A stretch of DNA of 64,000 bases from an uncultured Winogradskyella sp. (GTDB taxonomy: Bacteria; Bacteroidota; Bacteroidia; Flavobacteriales; Flavobacteriaceae): positions 124,001-188,000 of the forward strand of contig NZ_CANMJY010000001.1 in the NCBI RefSeq assembly GCF_947498345.1, written 5' to 3'. Each line of letters begins with the position of its first letter. Position 1 is the first letter of the stretch. Below are positions 50,617 through 59,303 of the stretch, piece after piece. The position numbers and the translations under genes were made by a program. The notes under the pieces were generated by a model. The model was not told the origin of the DNA, made no database searches, and saw only the letters and a list, made by a program, of their open reading frames with translations.

Positions 50617-53115
50617 CTATATTAATCCAAATTGTTCAAAGTGGTGATTTAAATGTTTTCTTTCCATTAAATACCACTCATACTTATTTAACTCTCCAAA
50701 TACCATATTACTTAATGTAGCATCTGGATTTGCTTTAAAATATTCTAAATAAGCTTCACGTTGCGCTTTGAAACTTTCAACGGCAGTAGCAAAATCAGCA
50801 TGCTTTAAGTCATCAAGTGTATCCTTTTCTAACAATGGAAATTGTGAATTCTGAGGAAACTTATTATAATTCCAAAGGCTGTTTTTTACTTTTTCTAAAA
50901 TCTTTTCAGGGGTTGAAATTTCAAAATTCTGAATTTCCCCAGCAGCAATTTTATAGGTATACTCTAAATGTTCTAACATATGCTGAGGTGTCATGATTCC
51001 CCATTTTGGTTTTGTATCTTCTGAAAGTTTTGATAAACACTCATCAATCTTGTCGTCAGTCATTTCAACAAAAACTTCTTGCTTTTTCTGAACCATTGTT
51101 AGCACCGTTGCTAAAGCCACTAGTTCATCTTCAGCATCAAAAATCTCTGCAAACCATTTTACGATACCACTTGGATGTTCTGCTGAAGCGACGTCTCTAT
51201 CTATTTTCTGCTTACAAGTTAAACGTACATAAATCGTATCGTTGTGGTATAATGGACGTAAAAATCGACATTCTTCCAATCCATAGTTTGCTGATACGGG
51301 TCCTTTATTTGGATACACAAATAAACCTGCTGCTGCAGATATTATAAAATACCCATGAGCTGTCCGCTTTTCAAAAATACTTCCGTCCAAAGATGTGATA
51401 TCTGTATGCGCATAGAAATGGTCCCAAGTCACGTTAGCAAAGCTTATAATATCTGAATCTGTAATGGTACGCTTATGCGTTTTCATAGACATACCGGGTT
51501 GAATATCTTCCCAATGGTATTTAAATGGATGCTGTTCTGCCTCTTTATATTTTGCTTTTTGCTGATATATTCCTGTAATCTCAGTAATCGTTGTTGGCGA
51601 CCCTTGAATCGCGGTACGTTGCAAATAGTGCTTTATACCTCGCATACCTCCCATTTCTTCACCTCCACCTGCACGTCCTGGACCTCCATGAACTAAATAT
51701 GGTAATGGTGAACCGTGACCTGTGCTTTCTTTAGCCATTTCGCGATTCATGACTAAAATTCTACCATGATGACTGGCTGCATTGACTACATAATCTCTTG
51801 CAATTTTATCATCAAACGTCGCAATAGAAGATACTAAAGATCCTTTACCCATTTGTGCTAGTTTCACTGCTTCATCTAAACTCTTGTAAGGCATGATTGT
51901 ACTTACAGGACCAAAGGCTTCACGTTCGTGAATGACTGTGTTTTGGAATGGATGATCTGCACGTAATAGAATTGGACTTATAAATGCGCCTTTTTTCGCA
52001 TCTGCACCTATGGTTTCAATTTTATCTAAATCACCATAGACGATTTGTGCTTCCTTAGCCAAATCGTTTACCGAATCTCTAACGGCTTGAACTTGTTGAT
52101 GGCTTACTAAAGAACCCATTCTCACTTCTTTTAATCTTGGATCACCAATCGTAACTTTATCTAATGCTTTTTCTAAAGCAATTTGTACATCTTCTACCAA
52201 ATTCTCTGGAACGATAATTCGTCTTATGGCTGTACATTTTTGTCCAGCTTTTACAGTCATTTCTTTACGAACTTCTTTTATAAATAAATCGAATTCTGGC
52301 GTTCCTGGAACTGCATCTTCACCTAAAATAGAAGCATTTAAGGAATCTGCTTCCATAGTAAATGGCACAGATTCTTGTATCAATCTAGGATGTGCTTTTA
52401 ATAAACGACCCGTTTGAGCAGATCCCGTAAATGTAACCACATCTTGAGATTCTACAGTGTCTAATATTGTTCTAACCGTTCCGTTTATAATTTGAAGCGC
52501 TCCTTCTGGTAAAATACCTGAGTCGATAATTGTTCTTGCAACAGCTTCTGCTAAATATGATGACGAAGGCGCTGGTAATACCACAGCAGGCATGCCAGCC
52601 ATCCAATTCACGGCACATTTTTCTAACATACCCCAAACCGGGAAATTAAAGGCATTAATATGCACAGCAACACCCTTCTTTGGCACCATAATATGATGCG
52701 CCATAAAACGTCCACCGCGTGATAAATCAATAGCATCACCTTCTACATGAAAGGGTTGATTGGGAAATAGTTTTCTTAATGAAGCGTTAGCAAATAGGTT
52801 ACCGAAACCACCTTCGATATCTATCCAACTATCTACTTTGGTAGCACCAGTTCTATAACTCAATTCATAAAACGCATCCTTTCTTTTTGTAAGATATAAT
52901 GCTAATTTCTTAAGCATGTTCCCTCGCTCTTGAAAGGTCATCTTACGAAGTTGCTCTCCTCCTTTTGTTCTTCCGTAGTTTAAGATTTCAGGAATATCTA
53001 AACCTTCAATGGCTACACTCGTAAATGCTTCACCAGTAATGGCATCCAAAATTGGTGTCCCTTCTTCTTTTCCTGTTGTCCAACTCCCTTGAACGTAATG
53101 TTGTATTTTTTCCAT
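50617..53115 (-). CDS. paaZ: PaaZ: oxepin-CoA hydrolase / 3-oxo-5,6-dehydrosuberyl-CoA semialdehyde dehydrogenase, with extra C-terminal DinB/DUF1569-like domain
   Basis: 832 residues, about 150 longer than E. coli PaaZ (681). An aldehyde dehydrogenase domain (about 1-525) carries 'VTFTGSAQTG', 'MEADSLNASIL' and 'AGQKCTAIRR' (catalytic Cys). A MaoC-like hydratase domain (about 540-680) has 'DHFYAHTD' and 'RTAHGYFI'. The last 152 residues have 'TPQHMLEHLEY' and 'RKHLNHHFEQFG', the His spacing of DUF1569/DinB proteins. PaaZ opens the oxepin-CoA ring and oxidises the aldehyde. The third domain is unexplained. Follows the atypical SDR gene by 6 bp. Confidence 0.93.
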   Translation of the reverse strand: MEKIQHYVQGSWTTGKEEGTPILDAITGEAFTSVAIEGLDIPEILNYGRTKGGEQLRKMTFQERGNMLKKLALYLTKRKDAFYELSYRTGATKVDSWIDIEGGFGNLFANASLRKLFPNQPFHVEGDAIDLSRGGRFMAHHIMVPKKGVAVHINAFNFPVWGMLEKCAVNWMAGMPAVVLPAPSSSYLAEAVARTIIDSGILPEGALQIINGTVRTILDTVESQDVVTFTGSAQTGRLLKAHPRLIQESVPFTMEADSLNASILGEDAVPGTPEFDLFIKEVRKEMTVKAGQKCTAIRRIIVPENLVEDVQIALEKALDKVTIGDPRLKEVRMGSLVSHQQVQAVRDSVNDLAKEAQIVYGDLDKIETIGADAKKGAFISPILLRADHPFQNTVIHEREAFGPVSTIMPYKSLDEAVKLAQMGKGSLVSSIATFDDKIARDYVVNAASHHGRILVMNREMAKESTGHGSPLPYLVHGGPGRAGGGEEMGGMRGIKHYLQRTAIQGSPTTITEITGIYQQKAKYKEAEQHPFKYHWEDIQPGMSMKTHKRTITDSDIISFANVTWDHFYAHTDITSLDGSIFEKRTAHGYFIISAAAGLFVYPNKGPVSANYGLEECRFLRPLYHNDTIYVRLTCKQKIDRDVASAEHPSGIVKWFAEIFDAEDELVALATVLTMVQKKQEVFVEMTDDKIDECLSKLSEDTKPKWGIMTPQHMLEHLEYTYKIAAGEIQNFEISTPEKILEKVKNSLWNYNKFPQNSQFPLLEKDTLDDLKHADFATAVESFKAQREAYLEYFKANPDATLSNMVFGELNKYEWYLMERKHLNHHFEQFGLI

Positions 53116-53121
53116 AATAAC

Positions 53122-53724
53122 TTAAGCCATTATTCTTAAAATTCTTCCTGTAATTTTCCCTTCGATGGATTTCACATAACCATCTACAATTTTGTGCATT
53201 GGTACTGGTGTATTTCCAGGGAAATAGTCCTTATATTTTTCAAAAGAGTCCTCTACCAAATCAGAGCAAACGACATTGATACGCTTTCCATCTTCCAACT
53301 CTAAAGCCACGGCTTTTACAAAACTATTGATTGCACCATTTACCATAGCAGCACTTGTTGTCATATCTACTGGATCATCAGCTAATATTCCGGTAGACAA
53401 TGTTATTGAGCCTCCAGAATTTAGATAGTCTTTTCCTATTCTAACCACATTAACCTGACCCATCATTTTACTTTTAATACCTATGTAAAAATCGTCTTCA
53501 GACAAATTATCTAACTTATCCCATTTCGCATCACCAGCAATGGCAACAATAGCATCTAGTTTACCAACGGATTCAAACATTGATTTAATAGAACTTGAAT
53601 CTGAAAAATCAACAGTCACATCACCTGAATTACGTCCAGCGATAAACACCTCATGCTTTTGAGCTAGTCTTTCACTAACTTTTTTTCCGATAGTTCCGTT
53701 TCCTCCTATAACTAAAATCTTCAT
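53122..53724 (-). CDS. atypical short-chain dehydrogenase/reductase
   Basis: 200 residues. The N-terminal 'ILVIGGNGTIGKKVSERL' gives a GxxGxxG NAD(P) site and 'VAIAGDAKWD' the NNAG-like loop, so the SDR fold is clear. The catalytic YxxxK is missing: the equivalent segment reads 'TTSAAMVNGAINSFVKAVAL'. It may bind a nucleotide without classic dehydrogenase activity. It lies directly between the thiolase and paaZ genes, with 0-6 bp gaps, so it belongs to the phenylacetate operon. Role unknown. Confidence 0.8.
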   Translation of the reverse strand: MKILVIGGNGTIGKKVSERLAQKHEVFIAGRNSGDVTVDFSDSSSIKSMFESVGKLDAIVAIAGDAKWDKLDNLSEDDFYIGIKSKMMGQVNVVRIGKDYLNSGGSITLSTGILADDPVDMTTSAAMVNGAINSFVKAVALELEDGKRINVVCSDLVEDSFEKYKDYFPGNTPVPMHKIVDGYVKSIEGKITGRILRIMA

Positions 53725-54933
53725 CTATACACGTTCTATTATTGCTGCATAACCTTGACCTACACCAATGCACATGGTGATTAAAGCATACTTTTTATTT
53801 TGTTCATGTAATTCTAAGGCTGCAGAATAGGCTATTCTTGCGCCTGTCACTCCTAATGGATGCCCAATTGCTATGGAACCTCCATTGGGATTTAATCTTG
53901 GGTCATCATCGGCTAATCCCCAAGCTCTTGTACAGGCTAATGCTTGTGCAGCAAAAGCTTCATTAAGCTCAATCACATCCATATCATCCATGGTCAACCC
54001 TACCTTCTCTAATGCTTTATTAGACGCTTGCACAGGGCCAATTCCCATAATTCTTGGTTCTACACCTACAACAGCAGAACTTACAATTCGTGCTAAAGGT
54101 TTTAAGTCATATTTTTTAACTGCATCTTCTGAAGCAATAATTGTTGCAGCTGCACCATCATTTAATCCTGAAGAATTTCCTGCAGTAACACTACCACCTT
54201 CTTTTTTGAAAGCAGCTCTCAATTTCCCTAAAACTTCAAGTGACGTATTTGGTTTTACAAATTCGTCTTTTGAAAATTGAATTGGGTCTTTTTTACGTTG
54301 CGGAATTTCAACTGTTACTATTTCTTTGGCTAGTCTCCCATTTTCTTGAGCTTTAGATGCCTTCATCTGACTCCAATAGGCAAACCTATCTTGGTCTTCT
54401 CTCGAAATATTATATTTCTCAACCAAGTTTTCTGCAGTCATTCCCATGCCATCAGTTCCATATAACTTGTGCATTTTTGGGTTAATGAATCTCCAACCAA
54501 AGGTTGAATCATACATTTTTGAATCTCCACCAAAAGCACTTGATGGTTTCGCCATAACATATGGCCCACGAGTCATATTCTCAACTCCTCCTGAAATAAA
54601 TACATCGCCATCACCTGATTTGATTGCACGATTGGCGTGAATGATTGCAGATAAACCAGAGCTACATAATCTGTTGACTGTTTCGCCAGGAACCGTAAAT
54701 GGTAATCCTGCTAATAGTGAGGACATCCGTGCGACATTACGATTGTCTTCGCCTGCTTGGTTAGCGCAACCCATAATGACATCATCATAAGCGTCTTTAG
54801 GAATGCTTGGATTTCGTTTCACGATTTCTTCAATAACTATTGCTCCCAAATCGTCTGTACGAACAGCTGATAATGTGCCTTTATAATTTCCTATTGGTGT
54901 TCTAATTCCGTCTATTATGTATGCTTCTTTCAT
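53725..54933 (-). CDS. paaJ: 3-oxoadipyl-CoA/3-oxo-5,6-dehydrosuberyl-CoA thiolase
   Basis: 402 residues, thiolase superfamily. Active Cys in 'TVNRLCSSGLSAI' near 90, then 'ELNEAFAAQ' near 347 (His/Asn site), 'GGSIAIGHPLG' near 374 and 'MCIGVGQG' near 389 (second Cys). This matches PaaJ/PcaF. It releases acetyl-CoA from the last steps of phenylacetate degradation. It follows paaI and precedes the SDR. Full length. Confidence 0.93.
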   Translation of the reverse strand: MKEAYIIDGIRTPIGNYKGTLSAVRTDDLGAIVIEEIVKRNPSIPKDAYDDVIMGCANQAGEDNRNVARMSSLLAGLPFTVPGETVNRLCSSGLSAIIHANRAIKSGDGDVFISGGVENMTRGPYVMAKPSSAFGGDSKMYDSTFGWRFINPKMHKLYGTDGMGMTAENLVEKYNISREDQDRFAYWSQMKASKAQENGRLAKEIVTVEIPQRKKDPIQFSKDEFVKPNTSLEVLGKLRAAFKKEGGSVTAGNSSGLNDGAAATIIASEDAVKKYDLKPLARIVSSAVVGVEPRIMGIGPVQASNKALEKVGLTMDDMDVIELNEAFAAQALACTRAWGLADDDPRLNPNGGSIAIGHPLGVTGARIAYSAALELHEQNKKYALITMCIGVGQGYAAIIERV

Positions 54934-54940
54934 AATTCCT

Positions 54941-55345
54941 TTATTCCCAATCTTTTTGAGTCCTGTAAACCACTCCTTTAAAAAGTGCTACTAATTCGTC
55001 TTCTCGTTTAACTTCTATAATATTAAAACCTAGTTTGTTATTTACTTTTTCAATAGTGCAATCTGCAACTAAATAATCACCTTCTTCAAGGGCTTCAATG
55101 TGGTTAATACTGGTCTCAATAGACACGGCATATTTACCATGCGTATTTGCCGTAAACCCAAAGGCTGTATCTGCCAAGGTATAGCTAATGCCACCATGTG
55201 CTTTACCCATACTATTTAGCATATCACCTCTCACTTTCATACCCACCTTACAACGTCCAACTTCACATTCCAATATTTCAATCCCCATCCAGGTGCTAAA
55301 TGGGTCTAGTGATAGCATCTTATATGGAATTTTATCGCCTTGCAT
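54941..55345 (-). CDS. paaI: hydroxyphenylacetyl-CoA thioesterase PaaI
   Basis: 134-residue hotdog-fold protein. 'MKVRGDMLNSMGKAHGGISYTLADTAFG' contains the HGG motif and the Asp nucleophile of the PaaI subfamily. It hydrolyses toxic ring-hydroxyphenylacetyl-CoA side products. It begins at the stop of paaH (shared base 55345) and ends 7 bp before paaJ, in the phenylacetate operon. Confidence 0.9.
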   Translation of the reverse strand: MQGDKIPYKMLSLDPFSTWMGIEILECEVGRCKVGMKVRGDMLNSMGKAHGGISYTLADTAFGFTANTHGKYAVSIETSINHIEALEEGDYLVADCTIEKVNNKLGFNIIEVKREDELVALFKGVVYRTQKDWE

Positions 55346-56499
55346 TAAAAGAATGTTTTATGTTCTCTATTCATTTTACGTAATAGTGGACTACAACGGT
55401 ATCTATCCTCGTGATATTCATCATACAATCTATCTAATGCAGTCACACATTTATCGATGCCTATCTCGTCGGCCCAAGCCAATAAACCTTTCGGATAATT
55501 AACACCTTTGGTCATGGCATTATCAATATCTTCAGCAGATGCTATATTTAAAAACAATGCATCTGCTGCTTCGTTAATTAGCATAACTAAAACACGATTA
55601 CATATTTTTTCTGCTAAACCTTTATCTTCTATTGGGCTTGGTTTAGTCGCACCTTCAGAATAATCGTAATAGCCTCTACCTGATTTACGCCCTAAATAAC
55701 CCGCTTCAGAAAATCGCTTTTGTGTAAATGCTGGTTTATATCTTGGGTCAAAATAAAATGCCGTAAACACAGTTTCAGTCACCGTATAATTAACATCGTT
55801 GCCAATGAAATCCATTAATTCAAATGGTCCCATTCTGAATCCTCCAATGGTTTTTAAACTCCAATCAATGGTTGCAAAATCTGCAATACCTTCTTCATAG
55901 ATTCTTAATGCTTCACCATAAAAAGGTCTGGCTACTCTATTGACTATAAAACCAGGTGTGTCTTTTGCTACTGCTACTACTTTTTTCCAATCAGAAATGG
56001 TTTCAATTGACTTCTGAAGTACAACCTCAGATGTTTGAATAGCAGGAATCACCTCAACCAATTTCATTAAAGGTGCTGGATTGAAAAAGTGAATCCCAAC
56101 GCAGCGTTCTGGTTTCTCCAAAGATGCCGCAATGGATGCTATTGATAAACTAGAAGTATTTGAGGCGATAATACAATCATCAGCCACATAGCCTTCCAAT
56201 TCTGAAAAGACTTTCTTTTTAATATCAAGGTTTTCGACAATCGCTTCAATCGTTAGGTCAGCATCTGATAAATCTTTCAGACTATCAACATAAGAGATAT
56301 TAGATTGAATCCTCTCTTTTTCATCGGCATCAATTCGACCTTTTTCAATAAGACGACTTAATACTTTTTCTAATGCCGCTTTAGCTTTATCCAAAGCAGC
56401 TTGATTAGTGTCGTATAACTTTACTTGACAACCAGCAGTGGCAGCAACTTGCGCTATGCCACTTCCCATGGTTCCAGAACCTATAATTCCTACGTTCAT
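55345..56499 (-). CDS. paaH: 3-hydroxyadipyl-CoA dehydrogenase
   Basis: 384 residues. NAD site 'GIIGSGTMGSGIAQVAA' at 4-20, catalytic 'VGIHFFNPAPLMKLVEV' near 136-152, and the C-terminal 3HCDH domain ('PEFELM..GNDVNYTV' type; 'YLGRKSGRGYYDY' near 278). A second short C-terminal domain ends near 384. PaaH oxidises 3-hydroxyadipyl-CoA. It lies between the threonine-dehydratase-like gene and paaI in the operon. Confidence 0.93.
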   Translation of the reverse strand: MNVGIIGSGTMGSGIAQVAATAGCQVKLYDTNQAALDKAKAALEKVLSRLIEKGRIDADEKERIQSNISYVDSLKDLSDADLTIEAIVENLDIKKKVFSELEGYVADDCIIASNTSSLSIASIAASLEKPERCVGIHFFNPAPLMKLVEVIPAIQTSEVVLQKSIETISDWKKVVAVAKDTPGFIVNRVARPFYGEALRIYEEGIADFATIDWSLKTIGGFRMGPFELMDFIGNDVNYTVTETVFTAFYFDPRYKPAFTQKRFSEAGYLGRKSGRGYYDYSEGATKPSPIEDKGLAEKICNRVLVMLINEAADALFLNIASAEDIDNAMTKGVNYPKGLLAWADEIGIDKCVTALDRLYDEYHEDRYRCSPLLRKMNREHKTFF

Positions 56500-56508
56500 A
56501 GTTTTATA

Positions 56509-57444
56509 TTAAAATGGTAGATTTTTGACATCTACATTTCCGCCAGACAAAATAATTCCGACATTCTTATTTTTAAATTCTTCTTTATTCTTCAGTACTG
56601 CGGCAAACGGAACAGCACATGAGGGCTCTATTATAATTTTCATGCGTTCCCAAATAAGCTGCATGGCGTTTACAATTTCGGCTTCTTCGACACGGATAAT
56701 CTTATCGACATGCTTTTGAATAATCGGAAAATTGCGGTCTCCCAAATGTGTTCTTAAGCCATCAGCAACCGTATGAAAACTATCATTCTTTTCTATTTTA
56801 CCAGAAATTAAAGAACGATATGCATCGTCTGCTTCCATAGGTTCGCCGCCAATCACTGTACAATTATTTGAAAAATGATGCGCCGCCAAAGCCGTACCTG
56901 CAATCAATCCACCACCACCAACTGGTGTTAAAATTACATCTAATTCTGGATATTCCTCTAGTAACTCCATAGCGGCTGTACTATTGCCATAAATTACCTC
57001 ATCTTGATTTGATGGATGTAAAAAAGACGCTCCCTTTTCCTCTTTTATTTTATTTGCTGTGGCTTCCCTTGCTTGAGGTGTCGATTCACATTCTATAATC
57101 TCACCTTTATATGTTTTTACACCATTCTTTTTGACTTGTGGTGCATTTTCTGGCATTACGATATATGCTTTTACTTCAAGTTTTTGTGCCGCTAATGATA
57201 CTGCCTGAGCAAAATTTCCTGAAGAATGTGTTACCACACCTCGTTGCATTTCGTCATATGAAAGCGATAAAATAGCATTGGCCGCTCCTCTCATTTTAAA
57301 GGCACCCATTTTTTGAAAGTTCTCACATTTAAATACAACATCTGCACCAACCATTTCATTTATCAAGTTGGAGCTTAATACTGGCGTCTTATGAATAAAT
57401 GGTTTTATTCTGTTATGGACTTCTATGAGAGTTTGTTTATCCAA
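56509..57444 (-). CDS. threonine/serine dehydratase-like PLP enzyme in the paa operon
   Basis: 311 residues, fold-type II. PLP Lys in 'FKCENFQKMGAFKMRGAANA' near 40-58, 'SSGNFAQAVSLAA' near 74, 'PVGGGGLIAGTALAAHH' near 177 and 'ILSGGNVDV' at the end. The size fits threonine dehydratase or serine racemase without a regulatory ACT domain. Its place between paaG and paaH is unusual. It may handle a nitrogenous substrate or act in amino acid turnover; function in the operon is unknown. Confidence 0.85.
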   Translation of the reverse strand: MDKQTLIEVHNRIKPFIHKTPVLSSNLINEMVGADVVFKCENFQKMGAFKMRGAANAILSLSYDEMQRGVVTHSSGNFAQAVSLAAQKLEVKAYIVMPENAPQVKKNGVKTYKGEIIECESTPQAREATANKIKEEKGASFLHPSNQDEVIYGNSTAAMELLEEYPELDVILTPVGGGGLIAGTALAAHHFSNNCTVIGGEPMEADDAYRSLISGKIEKNDSFHTVADGLRTHLGDRNFPIIQKHVDKIIRVEEAEIVNAMQLIWERMKIIIEPSCAVPFAAVLKNKEEFKNKNVGIILSGGNVDVKNLPF

Positions 57445-58224
57445 TTAATTTCCTTTGAAATTCGGTTTACGCTTTTCTATAAATGCCGCAACACCTTCTG
57501 CATAATCATTACTGCTCGCTGCTTCAATTTGCAATTTAGATTCTAAAGCCAATTGGTCTTCTAAGGTATTGGTCATGGATTTATTAAACAATTCCTTAAT
57601 AAAGCCTAATGCTTTTGTCGGCATATTAGCAAGCTTATTGGCTAGTTGATTAATGGTGTCTTCAAAGTCATCTAACGATACAGACTTGTAAATCATTCCC
57701 ATTTTTTCTGCCTCTTCCGCGGAAATCTTATCACCTAGCATTGCTAAGGCTTGAGCTTTTTGAAAACCAATTAATCTTGGCAAAAAGAAGGTTCCTGCAC
57801 TATCTGGCACCAAACCAATTAAACTAAACGCTTGAATAAAGCTTACCTTCTCATGAGCAACAACAATATCACATGCTAAAGCTATGTTTGCTCCTGCGCC
57901 TGCTGCGACCCCATTTACAGCTCCAATGATTGGCTTCTTTATTGCGCGTAATCTTGTAATGATTGGATTATAGTGTTCTTCTAAAATCTTTTTAAACCCA
58001 GGATTTAATTCTGGATCCGTTACTTCTTTTAGATCTTGACCTGCACAAAATGCTTTTCCATTTCCTGTAAGCACAATGGCTCTAACTTCTGGATTTGCTT
58101 CGCAGTCGTCTAAAATATTTTGAAGACTTAAAGCCATTTCACGATTAAAGCTATTAAATACTTCTGGCCGATTTAGAGTAATACGCGCTACTTTATTTTC
58201 TATTTTTAATTCTATTGAACTCAT
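57445..58224 (-). CDS. paaG: 1,2-epoxyphenylacetyl-CoA isomerase PaaG
   Basis: 259 residues, crotonase fold. 'GNGKAFCAGQDLKEV' near 52 and 'AVNGVAAGAGANIALACD' near 104 form the oxyanion hole. 'LVPDSAGTFFLPRLIG' with its Asp near 135 marks PaaG rather than a hydratase. It isomerises the ring epoxide to oxepin-CoA. It is the first beta-oxidation-like gene after the epoxygenase genes and VOC protein. Confidence 0.9.
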   Translation of the reverse strand: MSSIELKIENKVARITLNRPEVFNSFNREMALSLQNILDDCEANPEVRAIVLTGNGKAFCAGQDLKEVTDPELNPGFKKILEEHYNPIITRLRAIKKPIIGAVNGVAAGAGANIALACDIVVAHEKVSFIQAFSLIGLVPDSAGTFFLPRLIGFQKAQALAMLGDKISAEEAEKMGMIYKSVSLDDFEDTINQLANKLANMPTKALGFIKELFNKSMTNTLEDQLALESKLQIEAASSNDYAEGVAAFIEKRKPNFKGN

Positions 58225-58263
58225 GCTCTATTGTCTTTTATGAGAGTCTCACCTTCGTGAAAA

Positions 58264-58644
58264 CTAAAGTTTAAAATGTGGATTGTAAATTATTCCTATT
58301 ATATTTTTCCATGGATCGTAAAGGCTAGCCACCATAATATCATCGCCAACATTATTAGGTGCTTCGTGCTCTGTAGCGCCTAAATTTATTAAATGTTGAT
58401 AGGCTTCCTGTATATCGTTAACGCCCCAATAAGAAAATACATTTTCCGTTTTTGAATCGATATCTCTTTCTTCGGATTGCAAACCTAATTCGTATCCGCC
58501 AATATTAAAACCGACATAAAAAGGCTCATTAAAATAAGGTTCGGTATTAAAAGCTTTCGAATACCATTCTGTGCCTTCTACAATATCGCTTACCATATAA
58601 ATGGTAGTTCGTAACCCTAACATTAAAGATTTTTTGTCGCTCAT
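58264..58644 (-). CDS. VOC-fold (glyoxalase/bleomycin-resistance) protein in the paa operon
   Basis: 126 residues, a vicinal-oxygen-chelate-like fold: 'LMLGLRTTIYMVSDI', 'TEWYSKAFNTEPYF', 'VGFNIGGYELGLQSE' and 'VASLYDPWKNIIGIIYNP'. Family members bind a metal and catalyse isomerisation, dioxygenation or antibiotic binding. Its position between paaD and paaG suggests a role near the epoxide or its by-products. Function unknown. Confidence 0.8.
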   Translation of the reverse strand: MSDKKSLMLGLRTTIYMVSDIVEGTEWYSKAFNTEPYFNEPFYVGFNIGGYELGLQSEERDIDSKTENVFSYWGVNDIQEAYQHLINLGATEHEAPNNVGDDIMVASLYDPWKNIIGIIYNPHFKL

Positions 58645-58693
58645 ACCTTAATTGGACTTAAATTCTTTTTTAATACTATTTTTTCTTGATGAA

Positions 58694-58714
58694 ATCCTGA
58701 AATATACTCAGGAT
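58694..58714. repeat. ATCCTGA/TCAGGAT palindrome
   Basis: ATCCTGAAATATACTCAGGAT has 7-bp arms and is followed by GACA like related copies. It lies in the VOC/paaD gap. Confidence 0.5.
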
Positions 58715-58726
58715 GACAACAAGTTG

Positions 58727-59227
58727 TTATTTCAAACATTTGAAGTAATCAAAAGGTTCCTGGCAATCATCACACTGAAATTGTGCTTTACATGCCGTGG
58801 AACCAAACTGACTTACTAGTCTAGTGTTTTGCGAACTGCAATTGGTGCACTTAACCATTCGTTTTCCATTAAGTAACACATCTTTATCTGCTTCCGCGTC
58901 TAAGGGTGCTGCTATGCCATAATCTTCTAATGCCTTGCGTCCTCTTGGTGTAATCCAATCGGTTGTCCAAGCTGGATACAAAATCAAATCAATTTCAGAC
59001 TTATAACCTGCATCTTTTAATGCTTTTTTAATATCGTCACCAATAACATCCATTGCAGGACATCCGCTGTATGTAGGTGTAATTTCAACTTTAACAATAT
59101 CTCCTTCAATAACCGCAGAACGTACAACACCCATGTCCATAATAGACAAAACTGGAATTTCAGGGTCTGATACTTGTTCTAGTATAGGTATAAGTTTTTT
59201 GTCAATATTTTGTTCTGTTGCTGTCAT
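58727..59227 (-). CDS. paaD: 1,2-phenylacetyl-CoA epoxidase subunit PaaD
   Basis: 166 residues. A DUF59/MIP18-like N-terminal domain (about 1-95, 'VSDPEIPVLSIMDMGVV', 'TPTYSGCPAMDVIG') is followed by a Cys cluster 'CTNCSSQNTRLV' and 'CDDC' near 150 that may bind zinc or Fe-S. PaaD is thought to help mature the Fe-S or di-iron centre of the epoxidase. It follows paaC after a palindrome-containing gap. Confidence 0.92.
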   Translation of the reverse strand: MTATEQNIDKKLIPILEQVSDPEIPVLSIMDMGVVRSAVIEGDIVKVEITPTYSGCPAMDVIGDDIKKALKDAGYKSEIDLILYPAWTTDWITPRGRKALEDYGIAAPLDAEADKDVLLNGKRMVKCTNCSSQNTRLVSQFGSTACKAQFQCDDCQEPFDYFKCLK

Positions 59228-59280
59228 ATAATTTAGACCTTTCTACTACGCTCAAGGCAACATTAAGTTTCATTAATGAG

Positions 59281-59300
59281 TTTCCTGCCTTCACAGGAAT
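59281..59300. repeat. ATTCCTG-type palindrome after paaC
   Basis: TTTCCTGCCTTCACAGGAAT has TTCCTG/CAGGAA arms and lies 3 bp from the paaC stop. 'TAATGAG' precedes it, as at 60066 and 62615. Confidence 0.65.
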
Positions 59301-59303
59301 TTG

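Noticed and set aside
53873-54280. 135-residue plus-strand ORF
   Set aside because: Antisense to paaJ in the thiolase coding region with Pro/Ser-rich shadow composition.
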